A stretch of 28,118 nucleotides of DNA. It comes from CAZKTS01 sp964555735. Lineage in GTDB: Bacteria; Actinomycetota; Acidimicrobiia; IMCC26256; PALSA-555. This document shows positions 27,860 to 28,118 of the stretch, one piece after another. The position numbers were made by a program, and so were the translations under genes. The notes beneath the pieces were generated by a model. It saw only the letters and a program-made list of their open reading frames with translations, was not told where the DNA came from and did no database searches. The stretch lies in contig CAZKTS010000373.1 of assembly GCA_964555735.1 (NCBI GenBank), positions 1-28,118 of the forward strand, given 5' to 3'. Position 1 is the stretch's first letter, and each line of letters begins with the position of its first letter.

Positions 27860-28118
27860 TGACCGACGCCAAGACGCCGCCGCGCGTGACCGACCCCAAC
27901 GACATCGCCGCGGTCCTCGCCGAGCTCTGGGCGGACTACAAGGCCAACGGCACGGCGGAGGCGCGCGAGCGCCTCATCTTGAACTACTCGCCGCTGGTGA
28001 AGTTCGTCGCCGGCCGTGTCGCCGCCGGTCTGCCCCAGAACATCGAGCAGGCCGACCTCGTGAGCTACGGCGTCTTCGGGCTGATCGACGCGATCGACAA
28101 GTTCGACCCCGAGCGCGG
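27859..28118 (+). CDS. whiG: WhiG/FliA-type sigma factor, N-terminal part (3'-truncated by window edge)
   Basis: The first 86 residues are visible: a short polar start, then ELWADYKANGTAEARERLIL and the region 2 motif NYSPLVKFVAGRVAAGLP, followed by QNIEQADLVSYGVFGLIDAI and DKFDPERA. This matches WhiG-type sigma factors of the sigma-28 family, which in Streptomyces start sporulation and in others drive motility genes. WhiG reads LILHYSPLVKYVAGRV there, nearly the same. The ATG overlaps the xerC stop (TGATG), so it is coupled to xerC. The C-terminal region 4 lies outside the window. Confidence 0.9.
   Translation, partial: MTDAKTPPRVTDPNDIAAVLAELWADYKANGTAEARERLILNYSPLVKFVAGRVAAGLPQNIEQADLVSYGVFGLIDAIDKFDPER

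Noticed and set aside
1..28118. CRISPR arrays, tRNA or rRNA genes, riboswitch aptamers
   Set aside because: No regularly spaced repeats, no recognisable cloverleaf or rRNA sequence, and no aptamer core noticed by eye; a covariance-model search would settle it.

Overview
The window is a very GC-rich, densely packed bacterial chromosome segment from an actinomycete-type organism (Actinomycetota). Evidence: a DUF2469 gene next to yraN, a WhiG-type sigma factor, an ANTAR protein, a 78-residue zinc-motif protein of actinobacterial type, frequent GTG starts and several leaderless-looking promoters. The class is not proven; the gene order and short leaderless promoters would fit Acidimicrobiia (inference). 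There is no rRNA, tRNA, CRISPR array, insertion sequence or prophage that I can see, and no stretch over 300 bases lacks a gene.

Region 1 (1-10965, all +) is core housekeeping: acpP (partial), rnc, mutM, acyP, a short-armed smc, an mscS channel, a 40-aa membrane peptide, ftsY, ffh, rpsP, a KH-domain RNA-binding protein, rimM and trmD. It joins rRNA processing and ribosome maturation (rnc, rimM, trmD, rpsP, KH protein), co-translational protein targeting (ffh, ftsY) and chromosome organisation and repair (smc, mutM). Region 2 (10970-12272) holds four small accessory genes: a lipoprotein and a VOC-fold protein on -, and two orphan small membrane or secreted proteins on +. Region 3 (12305-13415) returns to core genes, rplS, DUF2469 and yraN, without the lepB and rnhB often found between rplS and DUF2469.

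Region 4 (13431-24041) is about 10.6 kb of accessory genes between yraN and dprA/yifB, which are neighbours in many relatives. It holds a GNAT enzyme, two small genes divergent from a crotonase pair across a palindromic promoter, a signalling block and metabolic genes. The signalling block contains a LuxR-type regulator coupled to a PAS-PAS-PP2C (RsbU-like) phosphatase, a GlsB stress membrane protein, a truncated GAF-ANTAR regulator, and a ferritin-like pair with its own TatA. After it come an N-acyl-D-amino-acid deacylase, two small hydrophilic proteins and an Acg-like nitroreductase. Three transcription units here (glsB, the ferritin/Tat operon, the small hydrophilic pair) share a GTkT / GG-rich element pair in exactly the same 20-bp register. 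That resembles SigB/SigF-type stress promoters and would suit a partner-switching phosphatase. This candidate general-stress and oxidative/iron module is the most interesting part of the window.

Region 5 (24164-28118) has dprA and yifB on the - strand (opposite to their usual orientation with yraN), then xerC and the start of a WhiG-type sigma factor on +. Many of the better promoters are TANNNT hexamers 6-9 nt before a start codon, pointing to frequent leaderless transcription.
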